NCBI GenBank assembly: GCA_020634495.1 | Contig: JACKBR010000018.1 | Location: 27,969 to 91,968 of the forward strand | Length of the DNA stretch: 64,000 bases | From: Ardenticatenaceae bacterium | Lineage (GTDB): Bacteria > Chloroflexota > Anaerolineae > Promineifilales > Promineifilaceae | Direction: 5' to 3' | Shown: in pieces, positions 33,383 to 42,558 of the stretch | Numbering within the stretch: position 1 is the stretch's first letter | How the letters are laid out: each line of letters opens with the position of its first letter | Notes under the pieces: generated by a model | The model's database searches: none | The model's input: the letters and a program-made list of their open reading frames with translations, nothing else | Told to the model about the DNA's origin: nothing | Translations under genes and position numbers: made by a program

Positions 33383-34225
33383 TTACAGTTGTTGCAGAAT
33401 GCCGCGAAGGAGTGCCGTGAGTTTGGGGATGATTTGCTGCCCAATTTCTAATACTTCCGTGTGGTCGAGGACAGTCCCTGGCGCTGGGTCTGGGATGGCC
33501 TTATTGGTAATGGAAGAGATGCCTAAAATTTGCATACCGGCATGACGGGCTACCACCACTGTTGGTACGGTAGACATGCCCACCGCATCTGCGCCAACTG
33601 TGCGCAAAAAGCGCAGCTCGGCGGGGGTTTCAAAACTGGGGCCTGCGACGTAAGCATAGGTGCCTTCTTGCAGGGTGAAGTTGTTGGCAACGGCCGTATC
33701 ATGGGCCAGCTTTCTCAAATGCAAATCGTAGGTGCCAATCATGTCTGGAAAACGCGGGCCAACCGTGTCATCGTTGGGGCCGCGCAGCGGATTTTGCCCA
33801 GCCAGTCCCAAAAAGTTGATGTGGTCTGTAATAAGCATCAGGTCGCCGGGAGTAAAGCTGGCATTAATGCCACCGGCGGCGTTGGTCACAATGAGCACCC
33901 GAATGCCCAAAGCCCGCATTACGCGCACGGGCAGGGTAATCTGGTCCATGTCGTAGCCTTCGTAATAATGGGCACGGCCCTGCTGCACCAATACCGTTTT
34001 GCCTTCAAGCGTGCCAATCACTAAACGGCCGCTGTGTCCCACGACGGTAGATTGTGGCCAGCCAGGGATATTTTCGTATGGAATGATGTTTGGATTTTGA
34101 ATGCTGTTGGCCAATTCGCTAAGACCAGAGCCAAGAACCAGGCCCACGGTTGGACGATAATTTGTTTGTTGCCGAATAGCCTCGGCGGCAATTTCTACTT
34201 GTTTGGCGGTTTCTGTGGTTGTCAT
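33383..34225 (-). CDS. Purine nucleoside phosphorylase (family 2, trimeric type)
   Basis: The 280-residue protein shows G-L-V-L-G-S-G-L-S early, the H-Y-Y-E-G-Y-D substrate loop, V-T-N-A-A-G-G-I-N and M-L-I-T-D-H-I-N-F. It also has A-Y-V-A-G-P-S-F-E-T-P-A-E and A-D-A-V-G-M-S-T-V-P-T-V-V-V-A-R-H. These are the PNP/MTAP family phosphate, ribose and base sites. It splits purine nucleosides with phosphate. AGGGG precedes the ATG. A hairpin lies between it and the recombinase gene. Confidence 0.92.
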   Translation of the reverse strand: MTTTETAKQVEIAAEAIRQQTNYRPTVGLVLGSGLSELANSIQNPNIIPYENIPGWPQSTVVGHSGRLVIGTLEGKTVLVQQGRAHYYEGYDMDQITLPVRVMRALGIRVLIVTNAAGGINASFTPGDLMLITDHINFLGLAGQNPLRGPNDDTVGPRFPDMIGTYDLHLRKLAHDTAVANNFTLQEGTYAYVAGPSFETPAELRFLRTVGADAVGMSTVPTVVVARHAGMQILGISSITNKAIPDPAPGTVLDHTEVLEIGQQIIPKLTALLRGILQQL

Positions 34226-34246
34226 GGTTTCCCCTGAAAATAAGAG

Positions 34247-34271
34247 GCCACGACATATTTGGTGTCGTGGC
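34247..34271 (-). terminator. Hairpin between recombinase and PNP genes
   Basis: A 9-bp stem GCCACGACA / TGTCGTGGC with a 7-nt loop is followed on the minus strand by a weak T-rich tract. It could end the recombinase transcript or attenuate the PNP gene whose ATG is about 20 bp downstream. Confidence 0.45.
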
Positions 34272-34303
34272 GCTTAAGTTGAATGTAGATTAGGTTGGCT
34301 GGG

Positions 34304-35176
34304 CTATTTTGCAGCTTCGGTTTCTTCTAGTTGCGTATAAATTTGCGTCGTTGAAATGTTGGCATGGCCCAGCAGCTTTTGCACTTCTTGTAAATCCGAA
34401 CCGCTGTTTAGTTTGTGAGCGGCGAAACTGTGGCGCAGGGTGTGGGGGGTTACAGCTACGCTTAGATTGGCTTCTTTGGCATAGGCTTTGATGATGAGCC
34501 AGAGTCCCTGGCGGGTGAGCTGCTGCCCTCGGTGATTGAGGAACATGGCGGTTTCATCTTTATCTTTGACCAGAAACGGCCGTCCTTCTTCGATGTAGTT
34601 TGCCAGAATATCTTTCGTATATTGATCGAAAGGCAGTTCGCGTACCTGGTCATCCTTGCCGGGGCAGTACAAAACCATTTCCTCTAAATCAACATCTTCC
34701 AGCCGAAGCGAAACAACCTCTGTTACGCGCATCCCCGTGGAGTACAGCATGTTTAGCAGCGCCATATCTCGCAAATTTTTAGGCGACTTTTTGTTGGCTG
34801 GCGCTTGCAGCAGCATCTCAACTTCTTCTGCGCTTAATGTTTTGGGCAGGCGCTTTTTTACTTTAGGAGAATTAATATCCGTAGTGGGATTTTCTTGAAC
34901 AATATGGTTTGTTTCCAAATAGTTAAAGAATGACTTAACAGCGGCCACTTTTCTGGCTACCGATGAAGAGGCATATGGTTGATCCTTCATGTAAGTGACA
35001 TAGCCATTAATTTCATCTGAACCAATTGCTTGCCAGCTTCCAGCGCTATTTAATTTGTGTGCCTGCAAATAGGAAACAAACTGACCAAGGTCATTTTTGT
35101 AAGCGGCTATGGTATTGCTTGAATAGTTGTACTCTTTTTGAAGGAACTTCAGGAAGGCGAGCAGCTGTTCTTCCAT
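34304..35176 (-). CDS. Tyrosine recombinase, XerC/XerD type
   Basis: The product is 290 residues from the ATG at 35176, which has AAGGAG upstream. The first 100 residues are the SAM-like core-binding domain. The catalytic domain has the full set R150 (T-G-M-R), K174, H245-x-x-R248 (H-T-L-R-H-S), H271 (L-G-H-A) and the nucleophile Y280. Length and motifs fit Xer recombinases that resolve chromosome dimers at dif. No phage or integron genes are nearby, so a housekeeping role is likely. Confidence 0.9.
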   Translation of the reverse strand: MEEQLLAFLKFLQKEYNYSSNTIAAYKNDLGQFVSYLQAHKLNSAGSWQAIGSDEINGYVTYMKDQPYASSSVARKVAAVKSFFNYLETNHIVQENPTTDINSPKVKKRLPKTLSAEEVEMLLQAPANKKSPKNLRDMALLNMLYSTGMRVTEVVSLRLEDVDLEEMVLYCPGKDDQVRELPFDQYTKDILANYIEEGRPFLVKDKDETAMFLNHRGQQLTRQGLWLIIKAYAKEANLSVAVTPHTLRHSFAAHKLNSGSDLQEVQKLLGHANISTTQIYTQLEETEAAK

Positions 35177-35344
35177 CGCCTCACACTCCTTGCTATGCCC
35201 AGAGTCTTTATTGAGGGCTGAAATTCGTGTAGCAATAAATGTGTTAGTTGTATGCAGCAAACACATTTGCCTACGAACGGGGAGCCACTCTAAAGATTTG
35301 CTTTTGTGCTGAGCCAGAAAGTGCCAGATGAAATGATATCGGAC

Positions 35345-35369
35345 AACTTAAATTAAGATTATGTAAGTT
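35345..35369. repeat. Imperfect palindrome upstream of xer gene, dif-like half
   Basis: AACTTAAATTA (35345-35355) and TTATGTAAGTT (35359-35369) are inverted repeats with 9 of 11 matching positions, separated by 3 bp. The right half shares TTATGTAA with the XerD half of known dif sites, but the spacer is shorter than the usual 6 bp. It sits in the A/T-rich 35177-35531 gap, which otherwise holds only the terminator at 35464. Confidence 0.3.
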
Positions 35370-35463
35370 AAACTAGGGGCATTATAACAATTACTTTTCA
35401 TAAGATCAAATATAAATCAACATAATGATCTGGATTTTGGTAGTCTATTTGTGCTATACGAAC

Positions 35464-35501
35464 AAAAAAGCCAGGCTGCAATTTTGCAGCCTGGCTTTTT
35501 T
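35464..35501 (-). terminator. Strong intrinsic terminator
   Basis: An 18-bp perfect stem (A6-GCCAGGCTGCAA with its complement) with a 2-nt loop lies 31 bp past the stop of the minus-strand lipoprotein gene. The stem ends in six T on either strand, so it can work in both directions. Confidence 0.9.
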
Positions 35502-35531
35502 GTAATTTATTGAGAATTTACAGTGATAATT

Positions 35532-36173
35532 TTATTCGTCTTTTACTAAAACAAGGTCATCACTTGTGGGAATATCTGATGGGCTGGCATCTGCGGCTAG
35601 CGTTGCGGTTGCTTGGGCTAAAATGCCGAGCTGATATTGGAATGGTTGAAGCTGGTCACCATCCTCAAAAAAGGTCTCTGCCAGGTCCTGGCTGCGGAGA
35701 CGGAATTTCAGACCATCCGGGGATTGAATCAAGAATTCGGGGGAGGTGGTTGGGGTTAGGTTCATGCTAATAATTTCGCCACGAACGATAAAGGTATCAC
35801 CTGGATTGACCGAATCTGGGTTAATTGCAAGGCCTGTTTCGGGGTCGGTGCCGGTCATTGGGCGGTCACCAAAACCACCACTGGCTTCTTCAACAGGTGC
35901 TTCTTCAACGGCCGTTTCTTCTTCAGGTTCATCGGCTGCTTCTTCATCTGCCGGGGCTTCTTCAGCTTCTTCCTCGGTATCGGCCGGGGCTTCTTCCATT
36001 TCCTCTGAATCGGAAGATGTGCTATCTTCTTCTTCAGCTTCTTCTTCGGCCGCCGTTGAAGAACTGGTATCATTGGTTGAAGCGGGGGCGTCTGCTTCTG
36101 GTTCGCCGCCTCCGCCACAGGCAACCAACATAAGTAGGGCTATTATCCAGAGTAATACAGCTTTCTTGTTCAT
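35532..36173 (-). CDS. Acidic lipoprotein
   Basis: The 213-residue protein has a lipoprotein signal (K-K-A-V then hydrophobic core and lipobox L-V-A-C near residue 19). A highly acidic low-complexity linker follows (about 25-95, Glu/Ala/Asp/Ser). The C-terminal domain of about 110 residues (D-P-E-T-G-L-A-I-N-P onward) shows beta strands and no known family. It is expected on the outer face of the membrane. The long Glu-rich spacer probably lifts the domain through the cell wall. Confidence 0.7.
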   Translation of the reverse strand: MNKKAVLLWIIALLMLVACGGGGEPEADAPASTNDTSSSTAAEEEAEEEDSTSSDSEEMEEAPADTEEEAEEAPADEEAADEPEEETAVEEAPVEEASGGFGDRPMTGTDPETGLAINPDSVNPGDTFIVRGEIISMNLTPTTSPEFLIQSPDGLKFRLRSQDLAETFFEDGDQLQPFQYQLGILAQATATLAADASPSDIPTSDDLVLVKDE

Positions 36174-36293
36174 GAATCATCTCCTCTTCTCTTTGAACGT
36201 GGGGGTTTAATTACTCTATAATATTACACATTCTTGTTTATGCAATTTACCTTAAATTTGTGCTTAAGCTTATTCGTATAGCAAAGGATAGTT

Positions 36294-37646
36294 GTGACAA
36301 TATTTAATAAAAAACGATTGACGGATGCCGTTTTTAAGCTGGATGTTGAGCGAATGCGGCAGGGTTGGTATTCAGACAAATATTTTGCCAATATTTTGAA
36401 GATGCTGGATGGTGTTGGGCAAAACAGTGGGTATCAGGGGCATTATGCGCGTGATATTGGTGTGAACACATCTGGGCTGAATGTAGGCGATATGGATGTG
36501 GAGGTGCAGTTTTTCACACGCAGGGCTGGGAAAACGGTTGTTGTGGGTGTGGATAAAGCGCTTTCGATGCTGCGGCACTGCACGGGTTTTTTCAATGATG
36601 CGGGGGAATGGGTTTCTACCTGGCAAAATTTGCGGGTTACGGCCGTTCATGATGGCGCTTGTACACATTATCATGGCGATGCGCTCAAGGTTCAGCCCGT
36701 CATTAAAGTGCAGGGGCGATACCGGGATTTTGCCTTGTTGGAAACGCCTATGCTGGGAATTCTCAGCCGCAGCAGTCGCATTGCTACCAATGTCTACAAT
36801 GTTTTACAAGCGGCACGTGGCAAATCTGTGCTGTTTTTTCCGGCCCGGTTTGATTTGCATGAAGTCCAGGCCGCCGATGGCTACGCTTACGATGTGGCCG
36901 TTGCGCGGTTTAATCAAGATTTTGGCGGACAGTTACGGCCGTTTGTCTCCACAGATGCTCAGGGAGATTGGTGGGGGGGCGCTGGGGGCGGCACCATTGC
37001 CCACGCCGTGATCGCTTGCTTCTTAAGCGATACGGCCGCTGCCATGTTGGCCTTTGCTGAATACGTTCCGGCAGATGTGTCCCGAATTGCCCTGGTTGAT
37101 TTTAACAACGACTCGATAACCGATGCCATTCGCACCATGAAAGCAATGTTCGAACGTTACCGTGTCCACATGCTGGCCGGTAATGAAGCCGAAGCGCAAA
37201 AATACGTTCTGTTTGGGGTGCGTTTAGATACCAGCGGCGGCCTGCGCGATGTCAATGTGCCACCTTTAGGTGATCCTGGTTTAGATTTGGGGGTGACGCC
37301 GCGACTGGTCTTCAATGTGCGCCAGGCGCTGGACAATGCCTGGGAGCAATGGACATTATCACCAACAGAAGAAGAGATGGCGAAGCAATATTGCCGAAAC
37401 GTTCAAATCGTGGTGACCGGCGGGTTTAATCCAGCAAAAATTGCCCGATTTGAAAAGTTGCAGGTTCCAGCAGATATTTACGGCGTCGGCTCTTCGTTGC
37501 TCTTAAATGATAAAGAGACGAATACCGATTTCACCGCAGATGTTGTGCGGGTAAAGATTAATGGTCAGTGGCATGATATGGCCAAAGTTGGGCGACGCGC
37601 CAATGATAATCCAGAATTATTCCCGGTTGATCTCAGCAGTTTATAA
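36294..37646 (+). CDS. pncB: Nicotinate phosphoribosyltransferase-family protein
   Basis: The 450-residue protein shows family traits: Y-S-D-K-Y-F near the start, L-G-I-L-S-R-S-S-R-I-A-T-N-V, F-P-A-R-F-D-L-H-E-V-Q-A-A-D-G-Y-A-Y, G-G-G-T-I-A-H-A-V-I and V-R-L-D-T-S-G-G. The last part has V-V-T-G-G-F-N-P-A-K-I. It would join nicotinate to PRPP in NAD salvage. The first 90 residues are somewhat unusual, so a related quinolinate or nicotinamide enzyme is possible. The start is GTG after AAGGA. Confidence 0.8.
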   Translation: MTIFNKKRLTDAVFKLDVERMRQGWYSDKYFANILKMLDGVGQNSGYQGHYARDIGVNTSGLNVGDMDVEVQFFTRRAGKTVVVGVDKALSMLRHCTGFFNDAGEWVSTWQNLRVTAVHDGACTHYHGDALKVQPVIKVQGRYRDFALLETPMLGILSRSSRIATNVYNVLQAARGKSVLFFPARFDLHEVQAADGYAYDVAVARFNQDFGGQLRPFVSTDAQGDWWGGAGGGTIAHAVIACFLSDTAAAMLAFAEYVPADVSRIALVDFNNDSITDAIRTMKAMFERYRVHMLAGNEAEAQKYVLFGVRLDTSGGLRDVNVPPLGDPGLDLGVTPRLVFNVRQALDNAWEQWTLSPTEEEMAKQYCRNVQIVVTGGFNPAKIARFEKLQVPADIYGVGSSLLLNDKETNTDFTADVVRVKINGQWHDMAKVGRRANDNPELFPVDLSSL

Positions 37647-37784
37647 CAAAACCTGCTAGAAACTGCGGGTATTTACCAGACCACATTGGTCGAGTTGATA
37701 GTCATTTTATTGATTGGTTTTCCTTATGTCTTGGCTTTTTGCCACCTCTTGTAAGGATGGCCTTTAGATAGATTGTGTAAAGAA

Positions 37785-38303
37785 ATGAAAAATAATTCCA
37801 AAATGAAAGATGATGATTTACAGTTTGACGCCTTGTTTCGGAGAGGGAGTGAACTTTTGCACCGTGGCAAAGTGAATGATGCTGTTACGGTCTTGCAAAA
37901 AGCTCACGAACTTCAACCAGAGCATTTTGATGCCGCCCTCAATTTGAGTGGGGCGTACATTTTAACAAAGAAGTTTAAGCAGGCTGCTGCGCTGTTGGAA
38001 AAGTTGCGAGAGCAAGCGCCAAATAATGCGATGGTGTGGACAAATCTAGGCGCTGCTTATTTAGGAAATCCCGTTTTGGCGCGTGAAGAAGAACAATTGC
38101 AAGCCATTGCTGCTTTTGAACAGGCGCTGGCAATTGACCCGGTTGCGCCCAATGTGGCTTATAACATTGGCCTGATTTATCGTGACAGACGTGAATATGA
38201 TATGGCAATTGCCTGGTTTAAGCGGGCGTTGCAAGCGAATCCCAATGACAAAGATGCACGAGACCTGATTAAAAAGCTCAATGATATGAACGGCCGTACC
38301 TAG
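37785..38303 (+). CDS. TPR-repeat protein
   Basis: The product is about 172 residues from the ATG at 37785 (an in-frame TTG at 37773 is less likely). It holds three to four tetratricopeptide repeats: F-R-R-G-S-E-L-L-H-R-G-K, A-A-L-N-L-S-G-A-Y, V-W-T-N-L-G-A-A-Y and A-Y-N-I-G-L-I-Y-R-D-R-R-E-Y. It has no membrane segment, so it is cytoplasmic. TPR domains bind protein partners; the partner here is unknown. Confidence 0.75.
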   Translation: MKNNSKMKDDDLQFDALFRRGSELLHRGKVNDAVTVLQKAHELQPEHFDAALNLSGAYILTKKFKQAAALLEKLREQAPNNAMVWTNLGAAYLGNPVLAREEEQLQAIAAFEQALAIDPVAPNVAYNIGLIYRDRREYDMAIAWFKRALQANPNDKDARDLIKKLNDMNGRT

Positions 38304-38360
38304 CCACAGATCGAATCACCCACAGCTTCGTAAGGCCCACTGCACAAAACAGGCGTTAAA

Positions 38361-39764
38361 ATGACAATTATGATTTCTACTTTTTCCCCATTTGTTACCC
38401 GCATGAAGGCAGAAGGACTGCCGACTATTTTTATTGACACCTTTGCCTATTATTACGAGCAATTGCTCACTGGCAATACGGGCTACATTCCAGAAGCAGA
38501 GATAGAACCCGTTCGTCTGATCCCTGATGCCGAACAGTTTACCGGTCGATTTGAAACGATAGGTAAACATGCTCTGGCCAAAACGGCCGTTATCAAACTA
38601 AATGGCGGCCTGGGCACCAGCATGGGCCTTGAACAGGCCAAATCCCTCTTGCCCGTAAAAGATGGCCACACCTTTTTAGACATCATTGCCCGGCAGGCGC
38701 AGCTAACCAAAGTGCCGCTTTTGCTCATGAACAGCTTTTCCACGGAAGCCGATTCAGTGGCCTTGCTAGAGAAGCACCCAGGCTTGAACCACACCTTGCC
38801 CCACAGCTTTTTACAGCACAAAGAACCAAAAATTCGCCAGGAAGATTTTTTACCTGTGGATTGGCCAGAAAATCCAGAACTAGAATGGTGCCCACCCGGC
38901 CACGGCGACATTTACACAGCTTTGATCACCAGCGGTACGCTGGTTTCCCTTATGCGGCAAGGGTATGAGTATGCCTTTGTTTCCAATGCAGATAATTTGG
39001 GGGCGGTGGTAGACCTGGCCATTCTGGGCTACTTTGTGGACAACGAAATTCCCTTCATGATGGAAGTGGCTGACCGGACGGAGATGGACAAAAAGGGGGG
39101 GCATTTAGCGCAGCGACCCGACGGACAACTGATTTTGCGTGAATCGGCGCAATGTCCACCAGAAGATACGGCCGAATTCCAAAACATCCAGCGCCACAAA
39201 TATTTCAACACCAACAACCTCTGGTTCCACCTGCCCACGCTGTACCGGCAAATGAAGGCGCACGACAATCGCCTGGGTTTGCCCATGATCCGCAACCGCA
39301 AAACGGTTGATCCCCGCGACCCGAATTCTACACCCGTGTACCAGCTGGAGACGGCAATGGGTTCGGCCATTGCTGTATTTCAGGGGGCGCAGGCCATTCG
39401 CGTACCGCGCAGCCGGTTTGCCCCTGTAAAAACCTGCAACGATTTACTTGCAGTCCGTTCAGACGCCTACACGCTCACCGCGGATTATCGGGTTGTGCCC
39501 AGCGGCAGCCGCCGTATGCGGCAGTTCAACATTAACCTGGACGACCGGTATTACAAGTACGTGGGCGATTTAGATGCACGGTTTCCAGCAGGGGTGCCCT
39601 CTTTGGTGCAAAATAAGAGCCTGCTGGTGGAAGGTGATTTTTGCTTTGGCAAGGATGTGGTTTGCCAGGGAGATGTGTGGTTGCGTAATGAAACGGCCGT
39701 ACAGATTCACATTCCTGACGGCACAATTTTGTCTGGCAAGCACCACTACGAAAAAAAGCCTTAG
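38361..39764 (+). CDS. UTP-glucose-1-phosphate uridylyltransferase (eukaryotic UGP2 type)
   Basis: The 467-residue protein has the nucleotide-binding motif [11 protein letters not shown] near residue 80, then K-S-L-L-P-V-K-D-G. It continues with [20 protein letters not shown] and [10 protein letters not shown]. It ends in the typical left-handed beta-helix. This is the eukaryote-like UGPase family rather than bacterial GalU. It makes UDP-glucose for glycans. Two close ATGs exist at the start. Confidence 0.92.
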   Translation: MTIMISTFSPFVTRMKAEGLPTIFIDTFAYYYEQLLTGNTGYIPEAEIEPVRLIPDAEQFTGRFETIGKHALAKTAVIKLNGGLGTSMGLEQAKSLLPVKDGHTFLDIIARQAQLTKVPLLLMNSFSTEADSVALLEKHPGLNHTLPHSFLQHKEPKIRQEDFLPVDWPENPELEWCPPGHGDIYTALITSGTLVSLMRQGYEYAFVSNADNLGAVVDLAILGYFVDNEIPFMMEVADRTEMDKKGGHLAQRPDGQLILRESAQCPPEDTAEFQNIQRHKYFNTNNLWFHLPTLYRQMKAHDNRLGLPMIRNRKTVDPRDPNSTPVYQLETAMGSAIAVFQGAQAIRVPRSRFAPVKTCNDLLAVRSDAYTLTADYRVVPSGSRRMRQFNINLDDRYYKYVGDLDARFPAGVPSLVQNKSLLVEGDFCFGKDVVCQGDVWLRNETAVQIHIPDGTILSGKHHYEKKP

Positions 39765-39861
39765 CCAGTGTGACTTTTTTGCCATAATTTTGGCCTTCCC
39801 CACCTTTGTTTTTGTTAAAAATGCACGGTGTTCTCAGTTTTGTTGTGATACAATTGGGCGC

Positions 39862-41250
39862 ATGAGCCAATCTCTTGTGATTATTGGTGGTGGGTTAGCT
39901 GGGACAGAAGCAGCGTGGCAACTGGCAGAGCAAGGCATACAGGTAAGATTGTATGAGATGCGGCCTCAGCGCCAGACGCCTGCTCATGTAACCCATCAAC
40001 TGGCCGAACTGGTTTGCAGTAATTCTTTGGGATCCATGCTGCCGCACAAAGCGCCTGGTCTGTTAAAGGCAGAATTGCGGGGGTTGGGGTCTATGATTTT
40101 GGCTTGCGCCGCACAAACGGCCGTTCCTGCCGGGTCTTCTTTGGCGGTCGATCGTGATAAATTTGCTGACCTGGTCACTCGCCAGATTGAATCTCACCCC
40201 AATATCGAGCTAATTCGTGAAGAAGTAACGGCCGTACCCCAAGAACCTACCATTATTGCCAGTGGGCCACTCACCTCCTCGGCGCTTACCGCCAGCATCA
40301 GCCAGCTAACTGGCGAAGAATACCTCTACTTTTACGACGCCGTATCTCCCATCGTGGATTACGAGTCAATTGATACCACAATCGCTTTTCGCCAATCCCG
40401 CTACGACCAGGGCCAGGAAGAGGGGGATTACATTAACTGCCCCATGACCAAAGAAGAGTATGAACGCTTTTACGATGCGCTATTAACCGCTGAAACGATT
40501 ACTCTTAAGCAGTTTGAGCAGGAAGACCCCCATTTTTTTGAAGGCTGTATGCCGGTAGAGGTAATGGCCCAGCGTGGGCGCAAAGCCCTGGCTTTTGGCC
40601 CGATGCGGCCTGTGGGTTTGATTGATCCGCGCAGTGGCAAACGGCCGTATGCCGTTGTGCAGCTGCGCCAGGATAATCTCATCGGTTCTCTTTACAACAT
40701 CGTTGGCTTCCAGACAAACCTGAAATGGGGCGAGCAAAAGCGCGTTTTGCAGCTTATCCCCGGTTTGGAAAACGCCGAATTTTTACGCTATGGCATGATG
40801 CACCGCAACACCTACATCAATGCGCCGCGCCTGCTTCAACCAACACTGCAATATCGCGGCCGTACCGATCTCTTCTTTGCTGGACAAATTACCGGTGTAG
40901 AAGGGTACATGGGGAACGCCGCCACCGGGTTGGTTGCTGGCCTAAACGCCGCCCGGCTGCTCAAAGGGCAAATGCCCCTCATATTCCCCACCAACACCAT
41001 GCTGGGCGCACTGTGCCACTACGTCACCCACGCCAGCATTAAGGATTTCCAGCCAATGAAGGCCAACTTTGGCTTGTTCCCCCAGCCGCCTTCCCAAATG
41101 CCCAAATCAGACCGCTACCGCTGGTACAGCGAACGTGCCCTCACCGCTATGCGCCGCTTTGCCCGAAACAATGACCTGGCCTATGATCGTCAGGTCGCTG
41201 AATCAAATTTTGCCGAAGAAGTATTCGCCATGTCAGGAGAAATAAATTGA
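39862..41250 (+). CDS. trmFO: Methylenetetrahydrofolate-tRNA-(uracil-5-)-methyltransferase
   Basis: The product is 462 residues from the ATG at 39862. The upstream frame to 39574 overlaps the UGPase gene and is not real. FAD motif [11 protein letters not shown] is followed by Y-E-M-R-P, the conserved C-S-N-S-L-G-S, and [14 protein letters not shown] near the C-terminus. It makes m5U54 in the T-loop of tRNA with folate as carbon donor. Its stop overlaps the histidine-kinase start by 4 bp. Confidence 0.94.
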   Translation: MSQSLVIIGGGLAGTEAAWQLAEQGIQVRLYEMRPQRQTPAHVTHQLAELVCSNSLGSMLPHKAPGLLKAELRGLGSMILACAAQTAVPAGSSLAVDRDKFADLVTRQIESHPNIELIREEVTAVPQEPTIIASGPLTSSALTASISQLTGEEYLYFYDAVSPIVDYESIDTTIAFRQSRYDQGQEEGDYINCPMTKEEYERFYDALLTAETITLKQFEQEDPHFFEGCMPVEVMAQRGRKALAFGPMRPVGLIDPRSGKRPYAVVQLRQDNLIGSLYNIVGFQTNLKWGEQKRVLQLIPGLENAEFLRYGMMHRNTYINAPRLLQPTLQYRGRTDLFFAGQITGVEGYMGNAATGLVAGLNAARLLKGQMPLIFPTNTMLGALCHYVTHASIKDFQPMKANFGLFPQPPSQMPKSDRYRWYSERALTAMRRFARNNDLAYDRQVAESNFAEEVFAMSGEIN

Positions 41251-42446
41251 TCGAGAATCTAAAGCTGTGGCTGCGACAACAGTCGGCGCATCTGTGTACA
41301 GCTACCATGCATCGGGTGCCAAATATGCTGCCCGACGAGGATGATCTGATTCAATTTCTTTCTGTGTTGGTGAACTGCATTGGCAGCCTGCGTGAAATGC
41401 AGTTAGCCAAAGTGCAATCCTGGGCGCTCATTGCCATTGGCCATGATGCCCCTGCCGCCTATGACTGGATGGTGCTGCTGCGCGTGCTTAAGGAAGAAAT
41501 TGGTCGCAGCCTGGAAGCCCACTTTCCCCCAGAAGAGGCGCTAAGCGGCTGGCGGCAAATTGATGACGTGCTGACCTATGCCATCATTGAAGCCACCCAG
41601 CTCGCATCCGACATGCAGCGGTCTGAACTACTGGCGCACATGGAACAGCTGCGCACCCAGCAAGAGAAGTTTAAAGAGAGCAAAACCAAATTTATTGCCG
41701 TCGCTGCCCATGAGTTAAAAACACCGCTCACGATTTTGGAGGGATACACCAATATTTTGCGAGCGGAGAGCCAAAATGAACCCCAACTGCACATTTACCT
41801 GGAAGGTTTGGGCAACGGGTTCCGGCGCATGCACGAAATTATTGGCGACATGCTAGACGTTTCTTTGCTAGATTTGCGCACGGTTGAGTTAAAGCACCAA
41901 AATATCAACCTGGAAAAAACAGTGCTTTTGGTTGCCGACAGCGTTGATCGTTATTATGCCAGCCGAGGTGTGGATCTAAATATTATTCCGTTTGAGTTTG
42001 ACAGCGATACCTATGGCGATCCTGAAAAGTTGAAAAAAGCGTTGTCTAAAATCTTGATGAACGGTTTGAAGTATACGCCTGACGGCGGGCAGGTTGTGGT
42101 GTCTGGGGCGCTGATACGGCAAGATGAAGTTACCGATGAAATTGCTGGATTTGTGGATATTCAGGTGCGAGACAATGGCATTGGTATTGATCCAGAGAAT
42201 CTGGAATCAATCTTTGAAAAGTTTGGCAGTATTGCCGACGCTAGTTTGCACTCATCCAGTAAGACAAAGTTTAAGGGCGGCGGCCCTGGTTTAGGTTTGC
42301 CTATTGCGCGGGGCATTGTAGATGCGCATGGCGGGCGTGTTTGGGCAGAAAGCCCTGGTTGTGATGAAGATGATTGTCCGGGCAGTACGTTCCATATTGA
42401 GTTACCCATCTGGCTTGCTCCGCCAGAACTCCCTTCCGATTTTTAA
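41247..42446 (+). CDS. Soluble sensor histidine kinase
   Basis: The 399-residue protein starts at TTG 41247, overlapping trmFO, with AGGAGA upstream. Residues 1-140 are a helical domain with no membrane segment, of unknown input. HisKA follows with phospho-acceptor H155 (A-A-H-E-L-K-T-P-L). The HATPase domain has an N-box ([10 protein letters not shown]), G1 (D-N-G-I-G-I) and G2 (G-P-G-L-G-L). All catalytic boxes are intact. No response regulator is next to it. The short N-terminal domain may sense a cytoplasmic signal or interact with a partner. Confidence 0.88.
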   Translation: MIENLKLWLRQQSAHLCTATMHRVPNMLPDEDDLIQFLSVLVNCIGSLREMQLAKVQSWALIAIGHDAPAAYDWMVLLRVLKEEIGRSLEAHFPPEEALSGWRQIDDVLTYAIIEATQLASDMQRSELLAHMEQLRTQQEKFKESKTKFIAVAAHELKTPLTILEGYTNILRAESQNEPQLHIYLEGLGNGFRRMHEIIGDMLDVSLLDLRTVELKHQNINLEKTVLLVADSVDRYYASRGVDLNIIPFEFDSDTYGDPEKLKKALSKILMNGLKYTPDGGQVVVSGALIRQDEVTDEIAGFVDIQVRDNGIGIDPENLESIFEKFGSIADASLHSSSKTKFKGGGPGLGLPIARGIVDAHGGRVWAESPGCDEDDCPGSTFHIELPIWLAPPELPSDF

Positions 42447-42558
42447 TATTAGTTGCTGCCCATCCATAAAGCGGGTATGAAATGATTGAGCGGGGCGGAA
42501 ACGGCCGTTCCCGTCTTTTGGTTTCATGCCAGGCGGCTCCACAAAAAAGGAGATTTTG

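Noticed and set aside
39574..39861. Upstream extension of the trmFO frame
   Set aside because: It overlaps the UGPase gene, and the conserved TrmFO start (S-L-V-I-I-G-G-G) begins right after the ATG at 39862.
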